Numbered from the stretch's first letter, positions 35,704-44,775 are shown. The stretch is 64,000 nucleotides of DNA from Chryseobacterium sp. POL2 (GCF_011058315.1 NZ_CP049298.1:310001-374000), one strand, 5' to 3'. Numbers and translations are program-made. Notes: generated by a model not told the origin, from the sequence alone.

Positions 35704-37308
35704 ATGTACAATCAAGGTATATTTAATAATTGGGTTCCCAAACCTGTTCAGCTTTTGCTCATTATACTTTTTGCGGGTATTTTGATGCCAATGAGTGGGA
35801 TTTATACGGGAAACCTGACCTTCATGATGAGTGATACCGGAACGATGACGGAATATTATATGATGGCAAATTTTGCTTCATCTATTGGGATGGGAGCCAT
35901 TATGCCTATTGCCGTTCGTTTAAAATTACGTTTTAAAATTCGGGATAAAGTAACTTTTATTCTGGTTTTACTGGCGTTGCTCTTATTCGTGAACGGAACA
36001 ACAGACAATCCGTGGATTATCATCATCAATTGTTTGTTGATTGGTTTTCTGAAAATGGCTGTGATAATGGAATTTATGCTTCCATTAATGATGATAACAC
36101 CGAGTAGAGGCGCGTTTTATTCCATTCTTTATGGTTTTGTTTTAACCTTATCACAATTGGTGAATTATTACGTGGTTGAATATTCTATTCTATACAACTG
36201 GGAATATTTCTTCATTTTAACCGCGATTATTTGTTTGATTTTGGCTTTAATAAGTTGGATTTTCATGCACGATAAAAGATTTGCGCTGAAAATGCCGATG
36301 TATTATATCGATTGGATGAGTATGCTGATGTTCATCGCGACATTTACCATGCTCTCTTATGTTTTATCTTTCGGGAAACAGCAGGATTGGTTTAATTCGT
36401 CTTATATCATTTGGAATAGCATTGGATTTTTGGTGACTTTTATTTTGTTAATTGTTCGTCAATCTTTTTTGAAACGTCCGTTTTTGTCCTTCAATATTTT
36501 TAAAAAGAATAACGTCGTTCATGGCTTGTTCATGCTGTTTTGTTTAGGGATTTATATGGCGCTAGGATCTATGCAAACCAGTTTTGCCATAGGGGTTTTA
36601 CAATACGACCAATTGACAAATGCTAAACTGAATTTATTAATGATTCCAGGTTTAATTGTTGGTGCCATTGTCGCCATTGTTTGGTTTAAACATACTATTA
36701 ATTTAAGAATGTTCGTTTTTTCGGGCTTTGGAGCGATGTTGATGTTTACCATTATCCTATATTTTTCCATGGTTCCCGAAATGAATTTTGAACGTTGGTA
36801 TCTTCCGATGTTTTTGAAGGGCTATGGCATGTGTTCTTTATTTATCGCGGTTTGGTACTACACCATGGATAAATTGGAGGTGAACGATCTTTTGCCCGCT
36901 TTCGGATTTGTGTTGTGTTGGAGATCCTTTATAACGATAGGTTTCTTTTCTGCGTTGTTTTCTTGGATTCAATATCAGTTTCAAATTCAAGCCATTGGAG
37001 ATTTAGCGGTACATTGGGACAGTTTGCAAGTTAGCCAACAAGCGGTAATGACGCAGTTAAAACCAATGCAACTGAACGCAATGTTAGTTGCCAATAAAAA
37101 GCTTTTAGGTTATATTATTTATGCTGGATTTTTGATTCAGATTTACGTTTATTTTCATCGATTTGGAAAAACAAAATACACTCAAATTCGTATGATTCGT
37201 GTATTGAAAGGAAAAGCCTTCATCGCAAAACGCAGACGCAGAGAACAAATTGCACTTAGTCAAACGCTAAATCCTATAAAAGATGCTGGCGGAATTAATC
37301 CGCTATAA
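35704..37308 (+). CDS. EmrB-like MFS multidrug transporter
   Basis: 534 residues with about 14 predicted membrane segments, as in the DHA2 drug:proton antiporters. The N-terminus VQLLLIILFAGILMPMSGIY and the GAIMPIAVRLKLRFKIRDK loop are the divergent Bacteroidota form of motif A. It probably couples proton influx to export through HlyD and TolC. It is 119 bp from the HlyD gene, with a heptamer array between. Confidence 0.85.
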   Translation: MYNQGIFNNWVPKPVQLLLIILFAGILMPMSGIYTGNLTFMMSDTGTMTEYYMMANFASSIGMGAIMPIAVRLKLRFKIRDKVTFILVLLALLLFVNGTTDNPWIIIINCLLIGFLKMAVIMEFMLPLMMITPSRGAFYSILYGFVLTLSQLVNYYVVEYSILYNWEYFFILTAIICLILALISWIFMHDKRFALKMPMYYIDWMSMLMFIATFTMLSYVLSFGKQQDWFNSSYIIWNSIGFLVTFILLIVRQSFLKRPFLSFNIFKKNNVVHGLFMLFCLGIYMALGSMQTSFAIGVLQYDQLTNAKLNLLMIPGLIVGAIVAIVWFKHTINLRMFVFSGFGAMLMFTIILYFSMVPEMNFERWYLPMFLKGYGMCSLFIAVWYYTMDKLEVNDLLPAFGFVLCWRSFITIGFFSALFSWIQYQFQIQAIGDLAVHWDSLQVSQQAVMTQLKPMQLNAMLVANKKLLGYIIYAGFLIQIYVYFHRFGKTKYTQIRMIRVLKGKAFIAKRRRREQIALSQTLNPIKDAGGINPL

Positions 37309-37324
37309 AATACCTTGTTTTCAC

Positions 37325-37366
37325 GGAGGCTCTGCTATTCACAAGATAGTGGGGCTTCTTTTTTTT
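37325..37366 (+). terminator. Terminator of the MFS efflux operon
   Basis: An imperfect stem (GAGGCTCTGCTAT / ATAGTGGGGCTTC) with a 7-base loop is followed by eight T residues. Confidence 0.7.
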
Positions 37367-37381
37367 GGATGATTTTTTTCT

Positions 37382-37416
37382 TTTTCGGGGCGGCGGCGAA
37401 GCCGCCGCTCCGAAAA
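37382..37416. repeat. GC-rich hairpin, variant form
   Basis: TTTTCGGGGCGGCGGC, loop GAA, GCCGCCGCTCCGAAAA: a 16-bp stem with one G-T wobble. It resembles the two TTTCGGCGCC hairpins at 37434 and 38101. Confidence 0.65.
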
Positions 37417-37433
37417 CCAAAAAACGTTAAAAA

Positions 37434-37464
37434 AAACTTTCGGCGCCGCAGGCGCCGAAAGTTT
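37434..37464 (-). terminator. GC-rich hairpin and terminator of the Mpo1-like gene
   Basis: 14-bp perfect stem AAACTTTCGGCGCC, loop GCA, then its complement; read on the minus strand it is followed by TTTTTTT. It lies 3 bp past the Mpo1-like stop codon. The TTTCGGCGCC-GCA core recurs at 38101. Confidence 0.8.
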
Positions 37465-37466
37465 TC

Positions 37467-37937
37467 TCAATATTTGATATTCAATTCTCTCAGAATAAAA
37501 CTCAGCAACCACGCTGGTCCAACTAACAAAAACTGAAGATCTTTCAGGAAACTCGGTTTTTTACCTTCAATTTTGTGACCTACAAATTGTAGAATCCATG
37601 TGACTACAAAAACAATTAGATAAACCAACCAAGGAGAACTAACATGAATATTTACCGCATAGGCTAAATGTTCCATCAGCAGCATGACAACAAGCATGAT
37701 AATGGCGATCACCCAAGATAAGCGGAAATAGAAAATGGTTACAAAAATAACAGCAATAATACTCGCAACCGAAATACAACCGAAGTAGGCCAAACAAAAA
37801 TGTGGTGCCGGAATCAGCGAAATAAAACCTAAAATAGTCCAAAATATAAGCGGAACACAAATCCAATGAATTAATTTATTGGTTCCGTTTTGGTGGCTTT
37901 CACCGTATTCGTTGAATAGTTGGTCAATCTTTCGCAT
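37467..37937 (-). CDS. Mpo1-like (DUF962) membrane protein
   Basis: 156 residues from ATG 37937. MRKIDQLFNEYGESHQNGTN followed by KLIHWICVPLIFWTILG is the DUF962/Mpo1 signature, with the His residues of the proposed iron site (ESHQN, IHWICVP). Four or five hydrophobic segments. Yeast Mpo1 is an Fe-dependent dioxygenase in 2-hydroxy fatty acid alpha-oxidation; the bacterial function is not established. Flanked on both sides by near-identical GC-rich hairpins. Confidence 0.85.
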   Translation of the reverse strand: MRKIDQLFNEYGESHQNGTNKLIHWICVPLIFWTILGFISLIPAPHFCLAYFGCISVASIIAVIFVTIFYFRLSWVIAIIMLVVMLLMEHLAYAVNIHVSSPWLVYLIVFVVTWILQFVGHKIEGKKPSFLKDLQFLLVGPAWLLSFILRELNIKY

Positions 37938-38100
37938 GGCAATTTTTTTTTTGTAAAAATAAATGTACAATTTATTTTAATGAATAACCGTTATCTGAAT
38001 ATCAAAACCTTAACCAGTGTCTTCGCGCTTAATCCGCAGTTTTCAAAAAGGAGCATGAGAGATTGGAAGAAAAACATGACTGACTTCACGTTAAATTGAA

Positions 38101-38131
38101 AAGTTTTCGGCGCCGCAGGCGCCGAAAACTT
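38101..38131. repeat. GC-rich hairpin, second copy
   Basis: 14-bp perfect stem AAGTTTTCGGCGCC, loop GCA, then its complement. The central 23 bases match the hairpin at 37434, about 650 bp away. It lies in the gap between the divergent Mpo1-like promoter and the 3' end of metG, so it may terminate metG on the minus strand. Confidence 0.7.
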
Positions 38132-38143
38132 GTTTTATACATC

Positions 38144-38178
38144 GAATCTCAAATCTCAAATCTCAAATCTTGACTTTT
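38144..38178. repeat. Heptanucleotide tandem array downstream of metG
   Basis: Consecutive 7-bp units GAATCTC, AAATCTC, AAATCTC, AAATCTT, GACTTTT. The period-7 and TCT-N-RA rule match the arrays at 35592 and 51151. Confidence 0.7.
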
Positions 38179-38187
38179 GACTCTAAC

Positions 38188-40221
38188 TTACCCAATCTCA
38201 ATACCGTTTTGTACGGGACTATCTGGCGTCACAAAAGACAATTTTCCATCTTCCTTAGTCGTCAACAACAACATACCTTGCGATTCGATGCCACGGATTT
38301 TTCTTGGAGCCAAATTCAGTAAAATCATCACTTGTTTTCCAATTACTTCTTCAGGAGTGAAACTCTCCGCAATCCCCGAAACAACCGTTCTTACATCAAC
38401 GCCAGTATCTACTTTTAGTTTTAAAAGTTTGTCTGCTTTTTCCACTTTTTCAGCTTCTAAAATGGTTGCAGTTCTAAGATCTATTTTTGTAAAATCGTCA
38501 AAAGTGATTTCTTCTTTCATGGGATTAGCGTTAGGATTTGTTTTTGCGTTATTTTGTTTTGTTTGTTCCAATTTTTGAATTTGAGCATCAATAACATCAT
38601 CTTCAATTTTTGAGAAAAGTAGCGATGCTTCATTCATTTGGTGACCCGTTTCAATTAAAATGGGTGTGTTTTCAATATCCATCCAATTCATTTTTTGAAC
38701 ATTGAACATCTTCAATAATTTTTCTGAACTGAAAGGCATAAAGGGCTCGCACAACTGTGCTAAACCAACTGCAATTTGGGCACTAACAAATAAAGAATGA
38801 GCCGCTTTTTCAGGAGAATCTTTAATCGTTTTCCAAGGTTCTTCGGTTTGAAGATATTGGTTTCCGAAACGAGCTAAATTCATTAAAGCTGTTAAAGCAT
38901 TTCTAAATTCAAACTTCTCTAAAAACTCATGAATTTCTTTTGCGGATTTAGAAACTTCCGCTAATTCAGGAGCGTTGATATCACCTTGCGGAACAACTCC
39001 GTTGTAATATTTATGAATGAGAACCGCAACTCTATTGATAAAGTTTCCGAAAATCCCCACCAATTCTGAGTTATTTTTGGTTTGAAAATCCTTCCAAGTG
39101 AAGTTATTATCTTTAGTTTCTGGCGCTGAAGAAAGCAATGCATAACGCAAAACATCTTGCTGACCAGGGAAATCTTCCACATATTCATTCGCCCAAACCG
39201 CCCAGTTTCTTGAAGTTGAAATTTTATCGTTTTCAAGGTTCAAAAACTCAAAAGCGGGAACATTTTTCGGCATATTGTAATTCCCGTGAGCCTTCATCAT
39301 TGCAGGGAAAATAATGCAGTGGAATACAATATTATCCTTTCCAATAAAATGAATTAAATCCGAATCGTTTCCTTGCCAATATTCTTTCCAATCTTTACCA
39401 TTTTTCTCAGCCCATTGTTGTGTGAAAGAAATATAACCAATTGGCGCATCAAACCAAACATAAAGCACCTTTCCATCGGCATCTGGAAGAGGAACTGGAA
39501 CGCCCCAATTCAAATCTCTGGTCATCGCACGAGGTTTTAAACCATCATTCAACCAAGATTTTACTTGTCCGTAAACATTGGGTTTCCAATCGTCTTTATG
39601 ACCTTCAATAATCCATTCATTTAAGAAATCTTCATAGTCATTTAAAGGCAAATACCAGTTTTTGGTTTCTTTTAAAACAGGAATATTTCCACTCAACATC
39701 GATTTTGGATTAATCAATTCCGAAGGCGAAAGTGTAGAGCCACATTTCTCGCATTGATCTCCGTAAGCATTGTCGTTGCCACAATTTGGACAAGTTCCAA
39801 CGATGTAACGATCGGCTAAAAACTCACCTGCTTGTTCATCAAAATACTGCTCAGAAACCTCTTCCGTAAACTTTCCGTTGTCGTATAAAGTTTTGAAGAA
39901 ATCCTGACTTACTTCGTAATGTTTTTTATCGGTAGTTCTGGAATATTCATCGAAAGAAATTCCTAAATCTGAGAACGATTTTTTAATGATTTCATGGTAT
40001 TTATCCACCACATCTTGAGGCGTAACCCCTTCTTTTTTTGCACGAATCGTAATGGGAATTCCGTGTTCATCCGAACCACAAATAAAAGCCACGTCTTTTC
40101 CTAATCTTCTCTCGAATCTTGCGTACACATCCGCAGGAATATAAACTCCCGCCAAATGGCCTATATGAACCGGTCCGTTTGCGTAAGGCAACGCCGCCGT
40201 AATCAGTTTTTTATTTGACAT
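38188..40221 (-). CDS. metG: Methionyl-tRNA synthetase
   Basis: 677 residues from ATG 40221. HIGH motif at 19-22 (PVHIGHLAGV), zinc knuckles CPNCGNDNAYGDQCEKCG, KMSKS-equivalent KISTSRNWAVW, and a C-terminal EMAP-type tRNA-binding domain (FTKIDLRTATILEAEKVEKA). It charges initiator and elongator tRNA-Met. An upstream TTG (40248) is rejected because it overlaps the TACTTTTG promoter. Confidence 0.97.
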   Translation of the reverse strand: MSNKKLITAALPYANGPVHIGHLAGVYIPADVYARFERRLGKDVAFICGSDEHGIPITIRAKKEGVTPQDVVDKYHEIIKKSFSDLGISFDEYSRTTDKKHYEVSQDFFKTLYDNGKFTEEVSEQYFDEQAGEFLADRYIVGTCPNCGNDNAYGDQCEKCGSTLSPSELINPKSMLSGNIPVLKETKNWYLPLNDYEDFLNEWIIEGHKDDWKPNVYGQVKSWLNDGLKPRAMTRDLNWGVPVPLPDADGKVLYVWFDAPIGYISFTQQWAEKNGKDWKEYWQGNDSDLIHFIGKDNIVFHCIIFPAMMKAHGNYNMPKNVPAFEFLNLENDKISTSRNWAVWANEYVEDFPGQQDVLRYALLSSAPETKDNNFTWKDFQTKNNSELVGIFGNFINRVAVLIHKYYNGVVPQGDINAPELAEVSKSAKEIHEFLEKFEFRNALTALMNLARFGNQYLQTEEPWKTIKDSPEKAAHSLFVSAQIAVGLAQLCEPFMPFSSEKLLKMFNVQKMNWMDIENTPILIETGHQMNEASLLFSKIEDDVIDAQIQKLEQTKQNNAKTNPNANPMKEEITFDDFTKIDLRTATILEAEKVEKADKLLKLKVDTGVDVRTVVSGIAESFTPEEVIGKQVMILLNLAPRKIRGIESQGMLLLTTKEDGKLSFVTPDSPVQNGIEIG

Positions 40222-40245
40222 TCTTATATGTAAAATTTTATGTTG

Positions 40246-40253
40246 CAAAAGTA
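40246..40253 (-). promoter_or_regulatory. -7 box TACTTTTG of metG
   Basis: A minus-strand TACTTTTG, 24 bases before ATG 40221. Confidence 0.6.
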
Positions 40254-40352
40254 CGTATTTTAATCTTTTGATTGATAATGCTAATAATATTAAATACAGG
40301 TTCGAAACAAATTTCGAGAAATTGATGTATTTTTAAACCAAAAATTAAAAAT

Positions 40353-40865
40353 ATGAAGTCAAAATTAGTTTTAATATGTCTTTTGATTGGGATTTCGTTG
40401 AGTGTAAATGCCCAAAAAAAAGGATTTTACGAAAATGTACAAAAGAAAAATATTAACAAATTGTTGGACGACTTCAACACATTTGCGGGGAATGCCGATT
40501 TTCAAAATTATTTCGATTGTTTTGCTGAAGAATCAACTTTTATTGGGACGGATGCAACAGAAGTTTGGAACAAAAAAGAATTTATGAATTGGGCAAAACC
40601 ATTTTTTGATAGCAAAAAAACTTGGAATTTCAAATCTTTGAAACGTAATATCTATTTTAGTAAAGACGGAAATTACGCATGGTTTGATGAAATTCTGGAT
40701 ACCCAAATGAAAATTTGTCGCGGTTCTGGAGTTCTCGAAAAAATAGGGGGAAAATGGAAAGTTAAACAATATGTACTTTCTATGACTATTCCGAATGATG
40801 TTATTAACGATATATTGAAAGTGAAATCACCTATAGAAGAAGCTCTTTTAGAAAGGATGAAATAA
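40353..40865 (+). CDS. Secreted SnoaL/NTF2-like protein of unknown function
   Basis: 170 residues. Signal peptide 1-20 (ISLSVNAQ). The mature part (INKLLDDFNTFAGNADFQNY...DCFAEESTFIGTDATEVWNK...WKVKQYVLSMTIPND) has the helix-strand order of SnoaL_3/DUF4440 cone folds. Periplasmic or secreted; no catalytic assignment. Confidence 0.75.
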   Translation: MKSKLVLICLLIGISLSVNAQKKGFYENVQKKNINKLLDDFNTFAGNADFQNYFDCFAEESTFIGTDATEVWNKKEFMNWAKPFFDSKKTWNFKSLKRNIYFSKDGNYAWFDEILDTQMKICRGSGVLEKIGGKWKVKQYVLSMTIPNDVINDILKVKSPIEEALLERMK

Positions 40866-40945
40866 AATGCAACATTTTTATTAACACACATCAATTTATT
40901 TTTAATCTTATTTGTAGAGATTTGTATTATAAAAATGAGATTAAA

Positions 40946-41665
40946 ATGAAAACAATATTTTATAAATCAGACAGTCGCGGATATGCGGATCATGGTTGGC
41001 TAAAAAGCCATCACACTTTTAGTTTTGCCAATTATTACAATCCAGAAAGAGTTAACTTCGGAGTGCTTCGAGTAGTTAATGATGATTCTGTAGAAGCAGG
41101 AATGGGCTTTGGACGTCATCCGCATCGCGATATGGAAATAATATCTATCCCATTAGATGGTCAGTTGCGACATGGTGACAATATGGGGAATGTTGGCATT
41201 ATCAAAAAAGGTGATATCCAAGTTTTGTCAGCAGGTACTGGCATTATGCACTCTGAAGAAAATGCGAGTGATGTTGATGATGTTAAGTTTTTGCAAATTT
41301 GGTTAATGCCAAAAGAAAATGATGTGAAACCGCGTTATGACCAACAAAACTTTGAACAAAAATTAGTTCCCAATCAATTACTTCAAATTTTATCACCTAA
41401 TAAAGATGATGATGGCGTTTGGATTCATCAAGATGCTTGGTTCAACTGGGGCAAATTCACGGAAGATATAGATATCGATTATCAATTTCATAAAGAAGGA
41501 AATGGCTTGTATATTTTTGTGTTAGAAGGCGCTGCAACGATAGGCGATCAAAAGTTGAGTCGTCGTGATGCGATTGGCGTTTGGGACATCAATCAATTAG
41601 ATTTAAAAGTAAAAAAATCTTCAGAAATATTATTAATGGAAGTTCCTATGAGTTTGCCTGTATAA
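40946..41665 (+). CDS. Pirin-family protein (quercetinase-like bicupin)
   Basis: 239 residues from ATG 40946. SRGYADHGWLKSHHTFSFA and GFGRHPHRDMEIISI carry the pirin metal ligands (His-x-His...Glu), with AGTGIMHSEENA as the second half of the first cupin motif. Bacterial pirins such as YhaK respond to oxidants, and some show quercetin dioxygenase activity. An in-frame TTG at 40922 is a weaker start. Confidence 0.92.
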   Translation: MKTIFYKSDSRGYADHGWLKSHHTFSFANYYNPERVNFGVLRVVNDDSVEAGMGFGRHPHRDMEIISIPLDGQLRHGDNMGNVGIIKKGDIQVLSAGTGIMHSEENASDVDDVKFLQIWLMPKENDVKPRYDQQNFEQKLVPNQLLQILSPNKDDDGVWIHQDAWFNWGKFTEDIDIDYQFHKEGNGLYIFVLEGAATIGDQKLSRRDAIGVWDINQLDLKVKKSSEILLMEVPMSLPV

Positions 41666-41690
41666 TATTTAATAATTTTTTAAGAAATTT

Positions 41691-41725
41691 TAAGCCTTGT
41701 AATAAAATTATTATGAGGCTTTTTG
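41691..41725 (+). terminator. Terminator of the pirin gene
   Basis: AAGCCTTGTAATAA / TTATTATGAGGCTT, near-perfect stem, followed by TTTTG. Confidence 0.75.
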
Positions 41726-41737
41726 ATGAAAAAGTAG

Positions 41738-41745
41738 TATTTTTG
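41738..41745 (+). promoter_or_regulatory. -7 box TATTTTTG of purD
   Basis: TATTTTTG, 33 bases before ATG 41779. Confidence 0.5.
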
Positions 41746-41778
41746 ACACAATAAATCAAATAAGAAATAAATAACATA

Positions 41779-43017
41779 ATGAGAGTACTTATCGTTGGCA
41801 ACGGAGGTCGAGAATCTGCAATCGCTCAAAAACTTAGTGAGGATCAACGCATTACCAAAATGTATTTTTCACATGGGAATGCGACAACTGAGCAATTAGG
41901 CGAAAATATTTACGAAAAAGACATTCAAGAACTTAAAGATTTTGCCATTAAGCAAAGAATAGATATGACCATTGTAGGACCAGAAGCCCCTTTGGTAGAA
42001 GGTCTAGTTGACGAGTTCAAAAAGTCGGATTTAGCGGTTTTCGGACCAACAAAAAAAGCGGCTTCTTTGGAAGGCTCAAAAGCCTATTCTAAAAAATTCA
42101 TGCAAACTTATAATATCAAAACTGCAAGAGCAAAAGTTTTTGATGCTTTTACGGAAGCTGTAGAATATGTAAAAGATGAGAAGTTTCCATTGGTGATTAA
42201 AGCAAGCGGATTGGCTGGTGGAAAAGGCGTTGTAATTTGCGAAAATCTAGAAGAAGCAGAAGCAACTTTACGCGATTTCATGATCAAAAGAATCTTCGGC
42301 GACGCTGGTATAAAAGTAGTTGTAGAAGAACACCTTAAAGGTTTCGAAGCTTCAATCATTGCTTTTTCAAATGGCGACAAATTATTCCCTTGTATCTCTG
42401 CTAAAGATTATAAAAAAGTAGGAAATGGCGACAAAGGCGCTAACACTGGCGGAATGGGATCTGTTGCACCAAGCCCAGAATACACCGCAGAACATCAAGC
42501 AGATTTTGAAAAAAATATTTTACATCCAACCATCGAAGGACTCAAAAAAGAAGGTCTTAGCTTCAAAGGATTTATCTTCTTCGGGTTGATGGTTACCAAA
42601 AACGGAACTTATCTTTTAGAATACAATATGCGTCTGGGGGATCCAGAAACGCAAGTATTATTACCATTGTTAGAAAACAATCTATTAGACGTCATCGAAG
42701 ATTGCTACAACGGAAAAGAAATTAACCTTAAGTTTAAAAATAAAAAAGCCGTTTGTCTGGTAATGTGCTCAGGCGGTTATCCGAAGAATTTCGAAACAGG
42801 TTTTGAAATTAGCGGAACAGAAAAGGTGAAACACAGTCAAGTTTTGTTCGCAGGAGCAAGACAACAAGGCGACAAGATTATCTCAGACGGTGGACGCGTT
42901 CTTAACATCGTGGCAACCGGCGACACCTACGAAGAAGCACGAAAGAAAGTGTACGAAGATGCCGTTCCGGTAGATTTCGATTACGGATTCTACAGAGATG
43001 ATATCGGAAAATTCTAA
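41779..43017 (+). CDS. purD: Phosphoribosylamine--glycine ligase
   Basis: 412 residues: MRVLIVGNGGRESAIAQKL N-domain, then the ATP-grasp core with GSKAYSKKFMQTYNIKTA, IKASGLAGGKGVVI, GANTGGMGSVAPSP and MRLGDPETQVLLPLL. It catalyses step 2 of purine synthesis. It is not clustered with other early pur genes, but guaA follows after the repeat element. Confidence 0.97.
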   Translation: MRVLIVGNGGRESAIAQKLSEDQRITKMYFSHGNATTEQLGENIYEKDIQELKDFAIKQRIDMTIVGPEAPLVEGLVDEFKKSDLAVFGPTKKAASLEGSKAYSKKFMQTYNIKTARAKVFDAFTEAVEYVKDEKFPLVIKASGLAGGKGVVICENLEEAEATLRDFMIKRIFGDAGIKVVVEEHLKGFEASIIAFSNGDKLFPCISAKDYKKVGNGDKGANTGGMGSVAPSPEYTAEHQADFEKNILHPTIEGLKKEGLSFKGFIFFGLMVTKNGTYLLEYNMRLGDPETQVLLPLLENNLLDVIEDCYNGKEINLKFKNKKAVCLVMCSGGYPKNFETGFEISGTEKVKHSQVLFAGARQQGDKIISDGGRVLNIVATGDTYEEARKKVYEDAVPVDFDYGFYRDDIGKF

Positions 43018-43029
43018 ATAAAGGATAAG

Positions 43030-43060
43030 AGATGTTGGGCGACCAATGTCTCTTTTTATT
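43030..43060 (+). terminator. Terminator of purD
   Basis: GAGATGTTGG pairs with CCAATGTCTC (two G-U wobbles) around GCGA, then TTTTTATTT. The structured element begins at once after it. Confidence 0.65.
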
Positions 43061-43061
43061 T

Positions 43062-43154
43062 GGAGCTATTTTCCGCTCTTTGTTGCAATCTTTTTTGGAT
43101 GGCTGAGCGGAGCCGAAGCCATCCAAAAAAGGATTTCCACGTCGATCGGGGCTA
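43062..43154. repeat. Structured intergenic element, copy 2
   Basis: 93 bp. Left end GGAGCTATTTTCCGCT and right end GATCGGGGCTA match copy 1 (31960-32069), again pairing AGC/GCT and UCCG/CGGG with TATTT bulged. The inner stem differs in sequence but is fully complementary: CTTTTTTGGATGGCT (43090-43104) with AGCCATCCAAAAAAG (43117-43131). Confidence 0.75.
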
Positions 43155-43202
43155 TTTTAACAACAACCAACAATTAAAAATTTCAATACAATATAAAAAC
43201 CT

Positions 43203-44732
43203 ATGCAAAACGGAATTATCATTTTAGACTTTGGCTCGCAGTACAACCAACTCATTGGACGTCGTATTCGCGAGATGGAAGTTTATTCAGAAATCATCCC
43301 TTTCAATACACCTTTAGAAGATATTTTAGCCAAACAACCCAAAGGGATTATCCTTTCTGGAGGTCCTAGCTCTGTCAATGCAGAAGATGCCAATTTGATA
43401 GAAAAAGCTTTGTTTGAACAAGGTATTCCCGTTTTAGGAATTTGCTACGGTATGCAGTTGACGGCACATCTATTGGGCGGAAAGGTTGACAAAGGCCAAA
43501 AAGGAGAATATGGAAAGGCCAATCTAGAAATCATCAAAGAAAATGCTTTATTGAAAGGCGTTTCTCAAAACTCAGTAGTTTGGATGAGCCATTTTGATGA
43601 AGTATCAACACTTCCACAAGGCTTCGAACTGAATGCCAAATCAGGCGTTATTGCAGCGATTTCAGATCCTGTTAAAAATATATTCTGCGTACAATTCCAT
43701 CCCGAAGTATCACACAGTGAGGAAGGTGGTAAAATGTTAGAAAATTTCGTTTTCGACATTTGTAAAGCTGAAAAAAACTGGCAACTTACCAATTATATCG
43801 AAACAACCGTTGCTTCAATTAAAGAAAAAGTAGGTGACCAAAAAGTGATTTTGGGACTTTCAGGCGGTGTTGATTCTTCGGTTGCCGCAGTGCTCATCCA
43901 GAGAGCCATTGGAGATCAACTGACTTGCATCTTCGTAGATACAGGACTTCTTCGCAAAGATGAAGCTAAAAAAGTGATGGAAAATTATGGCGAGCATTTT
44001 CACATGAACATCAAATTGGTTGATGCTGCAGATCGTTTTCTTTCAAAATTGGCTGGCGTAGATGATCCAGAGCAAAAACGTAAAATCATTGGTAACGAAT
44101 TTATCGCTGTTTTTGATGAAGAATCTCATAAAATAGAAGGCGCAAAATTCTTAGCGCAAGGCACCATTTATCCAGATGTTATCGAATCTCAATCTGTGAA
44201 AGGACCTTCAGCGGTTATCAAATCACATCATAATGTTGGGGGACTTCCAGAAGATATGGACTTTGAACTTCTTGAGCCACTTCGTGAACTTTTCAAAGAT
44301 GAAGTGCGAAAAGTAGGAGAGGAGCTTGGTATTCCGCATCATTTGGTGTACCGTCATCCTTTTCCTGGACCAGGTTTAGGAATTCGGGTTTTGGGTGCTG
44401 TAGATGCTGAGAAAGTTAGAATTCTCCAAGAAGCGGACGATATCTTCATCGAAGAACTTTACAAGAATGATCTTTATGAAAAAGTATCTCAAGCTTTTGT
44501 GGTTTTGCTTCCCGTAAAATCAGTTGGCGTAATGGGTGACGAGAGAACTTATGAATATACAGCTGTTGTGCGTTCTGCCAATACAATAGATTTTATGACA
44601 GCTACTTGGAGCAAGTTGCCTTATGAGTTTTTGGAAACTGTTTCTAATCGAATTATTAATGAAGTCCGCGGAATTAACAGAGTAGCTTACGATATTTCCA
44701 GCAAACCACCTGCAACAATCGAGTGGGAATAA
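43203..44732 (+). CDS. guaA: GMP synthase (glutamine-hydrolysing)
   Basis: 509 residues. The N-terminal glutamine amidotransferase has the triad Cys81 (VLGICYGMQL), His166 and Glu168 (VQFHPEVSH). The ATP pyrophosphatase P-loop is SGGVDSS (220-226). The C-terminal dimerisation domain ends RINEVRGINR...KPPATIEWE-like. It converts XMP to GMP. Confidence 0.97.
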   Translation: MQNGIIILDFGSQYNQLIGRRIREMEVYSEIIPFNTPLEDILAKQPKGIILSGGPSSVNAEDANLIEKALFEQGIPVLGICYGMQLTAHLLGGKVDKGQKGEYGKANLEIIKENALLKGVSQNSVVWMSHFDEVSTLPQGFELNAKSGVIAAISDPVKNIFCVQFHPEVSHSEEGGKMLENFVFDICKAEKNWQLTNYIETTVASIKEKVGDQKVILGLSGGVDSSVAAVLIQRAIGDQLTCIFVDTGLLRKDEAKKVMENYGEHFHMNIKLVDAADRFLSKLAGVDDPEQKRKIIGNEFIAVFDEESHKIEGAKFLAQGTIYPDVIESQSVKGPSAVIKSHHNVGGLPEDMDFELLEPLRELFKDEVRKVGEELGIPHHLVYRHPFPGPGLGIRVLGAVDAEKVRILQEADDIFIEELYKNDLYEKVSQAFVVLLPVKSVGVMGDERTYEYTAVVRSANTIDFMTATWSKLPYEFLETVSNRIINEVRGINRVAYDISSKPPATIEWE

Positions 44733-44741
44733 ATACATGAT

Positions 44742-44775
44742 AAAACTCTTAGAATTTTTCTAAGAGTTTTTTTAT
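44742..44775 (+). terminator. Terminator of guaA
   Basis: AAAACTCTTAGAA / TTCTAAGAGTTTT with a 3-base loop and T-run. Confidence 0.9.

Noticed and set aside
37315-37536. 73-codon plus-strand open frame after the MFS gene
   Set aside because: It runs through a terminator, two GC-rich hairpins and the antisense of the Mpo1-like gene; composition is dictated by these.
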